DNA from: Vibrio neptunius
GTDB lineage: Bacteria > Pseudomonadota > Gammaproteobacteria > Enterobacterales > Vibrionaceae
Assembly (NCBI RefSeq): GCF_000967495.1
Contig: NZ_JXXU01000021.1
Span: 1-64,000, forward strand
Reading direction: 5' to 3'
Length of the DNA stretch: 64,000 nucleotides
Position numbers and translations under genes: made by a program. How positions within the stretch are numbered: the first letter of the stretch is position 1; every line of letters begins with the position of its first letter. Under the pieces are notes generated by a model. It was not told where the DNA came from and did not search any database. It was given only the letters and a program-made list of their open reading frames with translations. Below are positions 61,102 through 64,000 of this stretch, piece by piece.

Positions 61102-61316
61102 TGACCTTTGGTGCGGTTAGAGTTTCCCCCAGCAAGCGGAGTCGCCATGGAGTTCGGCTCGACATTCTGCCAAAACTGGTCAGTTTGAAAAAGTTCATTA
61201 AGTCGATGAACTCTCTGGGCGGGCGTCAGATAAAAGACCCTAGCCCACAATCCAGTGGTTTTTTCTTCTTTATAGGTCGATTGGATAAAATGTGCCAAGT
61301 AGTCATGAAGAGTCAT
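61098..61316 (-). CDS. Small protein upstream of the SgrR gene
   Basis: A 72-residue product starting MTLHDYLAHFIQSTYKEEKTTGLWARVFYLTPAQRVHRLNELF, with no recognised family. It overlaps the SgrR start by 4 bases, which supports translation together with the regulator. No signal or membrane segment is visible. Confidence 0.6.
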   Translation of the reverse strand: MTLHDYLAHFIQSTYKEEKTTGLWARVFYLTPAQRVHRLNELFQTDQFWQNVEPNSMATPLAGGNSNRTKGH

Positions 61317-61543
61317 TCTGCTGTGTCCTTGAAGAAACGATGAGCCGAGAATAAACCATATTTAGCGAGCTAAAATCGGAACAAAGGGCTTGTCTATTCC
61401 GGTTTTACGCGACGTCAGCAATAAAGGCTGATGTTCGACATTTCCTCAGTTAGTTTTGCACAGGCTGATTAGGTTATACTAGCGTGTCAGAACAATAGGC
61501 GACCGGCAACCGGTTCGTTATATACCGACCGGGTACCTCGACA

Positions 61544-62326
61544 GTGAAGTTAACGCATTTCAAACATCAAATCCGCCGTGGACCGGACTACCGACATGGC
61601 GAACCTGCAACGTTTCAGGACATCCAACACACCTTTGAGATGGGCAACCTACGGGTTGGCCGTTGGGTGACACAAGAAGAAAAAGCGCTTGCGGCCAATC
61701 TTATCTACGACTCTCTGGCGGACTTGGCCTATCTACTCGCCCTTCCACCCCATGCCATTGGCCTGCGCGGTACGTTGAACTTCGCCTTTGGCACTGGCGG
61801 ACGTCAGGGCGTGCAAGCCCACTACGATCCTTACCGACGTGAGCTTGCCTTAGCTAAGAATGCCGGCGCGGGCGCGCTAGCGCATGAATTTTGGCACGCC
61901 TTCGACCATTATATTGCGGACAAGGCCTTTAACATTGATACATCAAAGTCGCACCCGAAGTTTGCCAGTGACTGTTGGCTCGAAGACCAACCACCGATCG
62001 CACACCCCCTCAATGACAGACTGATGGCTCTGTTCTCCATCACCATGCTGAGTGAAGACACCCTCGACAAACACGACTATGTCACACGAAGTGTTCACGC
62101 TGATCGCGCATTAGCCCAGCGGTATTTTTCTGCGCCTACTGAGATGATGGCCCGTGCGTTTGAGTCGGCGATTGAATCGTGTGCTGAAATTAACAATGCC
62201 TACCTAGTGGCTGGAACCACCAACAAGGATGTGCTGCCCGTGTATCCTGACTTCAGACATCGTCAGACTATCTATCAGGGATTACAAGCCTATTTTACGC
62301 AACTCGGGGGGGCGCTCAGCCGTTGA
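61544..62326 (+). CDS. CLCA_X family protein (putative zinc peptidase)
   Basis: The 260-residue protein matches the CLCA_X family of gammaproteobacteria. The segment AGALAHEFWHAFDHYIADKAF contains an intact HExxH (HEFWH, near residue 110), the classical zinc-peptidase motif, and a Glu downstream in PTEMMARAFES could be the third ligand. There is no signal peptide. It is divergent from the SgrR unit. Substrate unknown. Confidence 0.82.
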   Translation: MKLTHFKHQIRRGPDYRHGEPATFQDIQHTFEMGNLRVGRWVTQEEKALAANLIYDSLADLAYLLALPPHAIGLRGTLNFAFGTGGRQGVQAHYDPYRRELALAKNAGAGALAHEFWHAFDHYIADKAFNIDTSKSHPKFASDCWLEDQPPIAHPLNDRLMALFSITMLSEDTLDKHDYVTRSVHADRALAQRYFSAPTEMMARAFESAIESCAEINNAYLVAGTTNKDVLPVYPDFRHRQTIYQGLQAYFTQLGGALSR

Positions 62327-62876
62327 CCATATTGCGCAGAGAGTATAAACGTCTCAGTGAGGCGCCAGCAAACAGGGACGAGATTGGTCTAACCCTCCTA
62401 TTTGCCCGCTATTGTGGGTTTGGTGCATAAAACCGCTAGTAAGCCAATACGTTACTGAGCAAAGACAAGACTGCTATCACCACAGTATTTTGAGACATAT
62501 CCAAATAATCGTGACGACACCAAACTGTGACCAATCTGGCTATTTGAGAGAGCTCGAGGATACTGCTCTTCTGCGCAGTTATTGATCGCGCACGCCCATC
62601 TCTCTCACATAAAGTGAACCCGATCAGGGCACATCGGTGCCCCCTCTCGCCTTTCGTGATTAACGCTTAAATTATGAACAAAAAACACACGAATTGATTA
62701 GTAATCGTGCAAAATAAGAAACATGTTGAACACAAAGACACGCCCCCTGTCTCTTAAGTTCATAACCTCTGCAACCATAACAAACCCTGTGCCAGCGCGT
62801 TTCGGCGAAGTGGCCTGAGGATAATATGCAGCGTGTTCGACAGCCTATATCCAATAACTTTATGAATGAGAGAACT
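62327..62876 (+). promoter_or_regulatory. Long leader region of the amylase gene
   Basis: This 550-base stretch has no supportable gene. It holds an imperfect inverted repeat (CACGAATT at 62688-62695 with TAATCGTG at 62702-62709) and a related half-site CGTGATTA at 62655-62662, which might be operator sites for the amylase gene. No clear MalT box was seen. Confidence 0.35.
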
Positions 62877-64000
62877 ATGAAAAAAACAACCTTTATTGCA
62901 CTGGCTGTGAGCGCAGGTCTTGCTCTCAGCACAGTGACCCATGCTGCCACCCCAAAAACTGCTTTTGTTCACCTGTTCGAATGGGGCTGGGAAGACATCG
63001 CCAAAGAATGTGAAACCTTTCTTGGGCCAAAAGGGTTCGCAGCGGTGCAAGTGTCACCACCAAACACAACGCTATCAGGCAACCAATGGTGGACACGTTA
63101 TCAGCCAGTCAGTTATGCGTTCAGCAGCCGAAGCGGCGATCGTGCCCAGTTTCAAAGCATGGTTCAGCGTTGCAAAGCGGCTGGGGTCGATATCTATCTG
63201 GATGCCGTGATTAACCATATGGCGGCTTGGAATCGCTCGTTTCCGGATGTACCCTACAGCAGTAACGACTTCCATACTTGTACCAGTAGCGATATCGACT
63301 ATAGCAACCGCTGGCAAGTGCAAAACTGTGATCTGGTCGGTCTCAATGATTTGAAAACAGAGTCGGAGTATGTCCGCCAAAAGATAGCCGACTACATGAA
63401 TGACGCTATTAGCATGGGAGTCACGGGTTTTCGTATTGATGCGGCCAAACATATCCCTGCCAGCGATATTGAGGCAATAAAGAACAAGCTCAACGGCAAT
63501 CCCTATCTATTTCAAGAAGTTATTGGAGCCGCCTCAGAGCCAGTTAAACCATCCGAGTACGCGCACATTGGTCAGGTGACCGAATTTGATTTCGCACGAC
63601 GCGTTGGGCCAGCATTTAGAAATAGCAACATCGCGAGCCTTCGTCATATCGGACAACAGCTCGAACTATCAAGTGATACTGCCGTCACCTTCGTGACCAA
63701 CCATGATGAAGAAAGACACAACCCTAATGGTCCTATCTGGCATGGCGTATCAGGCAATGGGTATTACTTAGCCAATATCTTCACACTGGCTTACCCTTAT
63801 GGTTATCCTAAAGTGATGTCGGGCTACTTCTTTGGAGGAGATTTTGATGCAGGCCCACCAAGTCAGGGGGTTCATACCGGTGATGCTTGTGGTTTCAACG
63901 GCGGAAGTTGGGTCTGTGAACACCAATGGCGAGGTATCGCCAACATGGTCGCATTTCGAAACCACACAGCGGCAGAATGGAAAGTGACCGATTGGTGGCA
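62877..64000 (+). CDS. Secreted alpha-amylase (GH13), 5' part
   Basis: The gene starts at 62877 (MKKTTFIALAVSAGLALSTV, cleavage after THA) and runs past the window. An in-frame ATG at 62862 is possible. The mature protein begins AATPKTAFVHLFEWGWEDIA, as in animal/actinomycete-type alpha-amylases. GH13 motifs are DAVINHM (region I), GFRIDAAKH (nucleophile Asp), LFQEVIG (acid/base Glu) and FVTNHDEER (transition-state Asp). It hydrolyses starch outside the cell. The 3' end is not seen. Confidence 0.93.
   Translation, partial: MKKTTFIALAVSAGLALSTVTHAATPKTAFVHLFEWGWEDIAKECETFLGPKGFAAVQVSPPNTTLSGNQWWTRYQPVSYAFSSRSGDRAQFQSMVQRCKAAGVDIYLDAVINHMAAWNRSFPDVPYSSNDFHTCTSSDIDYSNRWQVQNCDLVGLNDLKTESEYVRQKIADYMNDAISMGVTGFRIDAAKHIPASDIEAIKNKLNGNPYLFQEVIGAASEPVKPSEYAHIGQVTEFDFARRVGPAFRNSNIASLRHIGQQLELSSDTAVTFVTNHDEERHNPNGPIWHGVSGNGYYLANIFTLAYPYGYPKVMSGYFFGGDFDAGPPSQGVHTGDACGFNGGSWVCEHQWRGIANMVAFRNHTAAEWKVTDWW

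Noticed and set aside
1..64000. tRNA, rRNA, CRISPR arrays, insertion sequences, phage integrase
   Set aside because: I looked for cloverleaf-like sequences, regularly spaced repeats and transposase/integrase motifs and saw none convincing; a tool-based scan could still find one.

Overview
The window reads as one contiguous piece of a Vibrionaceae-type gammaproteobacterial chromosome. This is inferred from the complete histidine (hut) and tyrosine (hpd-hmg) degradation operons, gammaproteobacterial orphan families (DUF3581, DUF3334, DUF2058/YaiL, VF530-type DNA-binding protein, CLCA_X), and the dense packing with many intrinsic terminators. I found no rRNA, tRNA, CRISPR array or intact insertion sequence.

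Layout. 0.1-0.9 kb: a Spo0M-like gene on the minus strand. 1.1-7.5 kb: hutC-hutI-hutG-hutU-hutH on the plus strand, with HutC-type palindromes before hutC and hutI. 7.6-16.1 kb: conserved genes (DUF3581 protein, methyltransferase-like membrane protein, large FAD/Fe-S D-2-hydroxy-acid dehydrogenase YdiJ, DUF3334, DUF2786, an OmpA-like lipoprotein, an unusual Sel1-TM-J-domain protein, and a 59-residue Cys-rich protein). 16.1-20.0 kb: tyrosine/homogentisate operon hpd-hmgA-fahA-maiA on the minus strand. 20.5-23.2 kb: an M20 peptidase, an unknown secreted protein and a LysE exporter. 23.3-39.8 kb: an accessory-looking block, nearly all minus strand, of small tightly packed or overlapping genes. 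It holds eleven GNAT acetyltransferases plus nucleotidyltransferase, flavodoxin-like, VOC, lipocalin, GFA and zinc-ribbon proteins.

40.0-44.8 kb holds a BASS transporter, a LysR/GST divergent pair, and a divergent LysR/accD-like pair. This AccD has Phe at the residue that, from memory, aligns with E. coli AccD Met203, a site linked to andrimid resistance. That suggests a second, inhibitor-tolerant acetyl-CoA carboxylase subunit.

44.9-58.5 kb is the most striking region: twelve minus-strand genes, many overlapping or a few bases apart. They encode a cupin fused to a heme-oxygenase-like diiron oxidase (HDO), a Rieske oxygenase alpha/beta pair, a CaiB-type CoA-transferase, two MFS transporters, a TauD-like 2-oxoglutarate dioxygenase, a BtaA-like (DUF3419) aminocarboxypropyltransferase and a PaaK-like adenylating enzyme. 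A second group follows: an N-terminal-Cys Ntn hydrolase, an asparaginase fused to a B-lectin domain, and an unknown Cys/His protein. I do not recognise this as a described pathway. The gene content fits either oxidative use of an aromatic or amide compound, or synthesis of a small nitrogenous metabolite. The presumed promoter region carries an 18-bp palindrome and a tandem repeat.

59.5-64.0 kb: an SgrR-type regulator with a small overlapping partner, a CLCA_X putative metallopeptidase, and the 5' part of a secreted alpha-amylase that runs off the window. Start codons were moved inward from the longest ORF where a ribosome-binding site or family alignment supports it.
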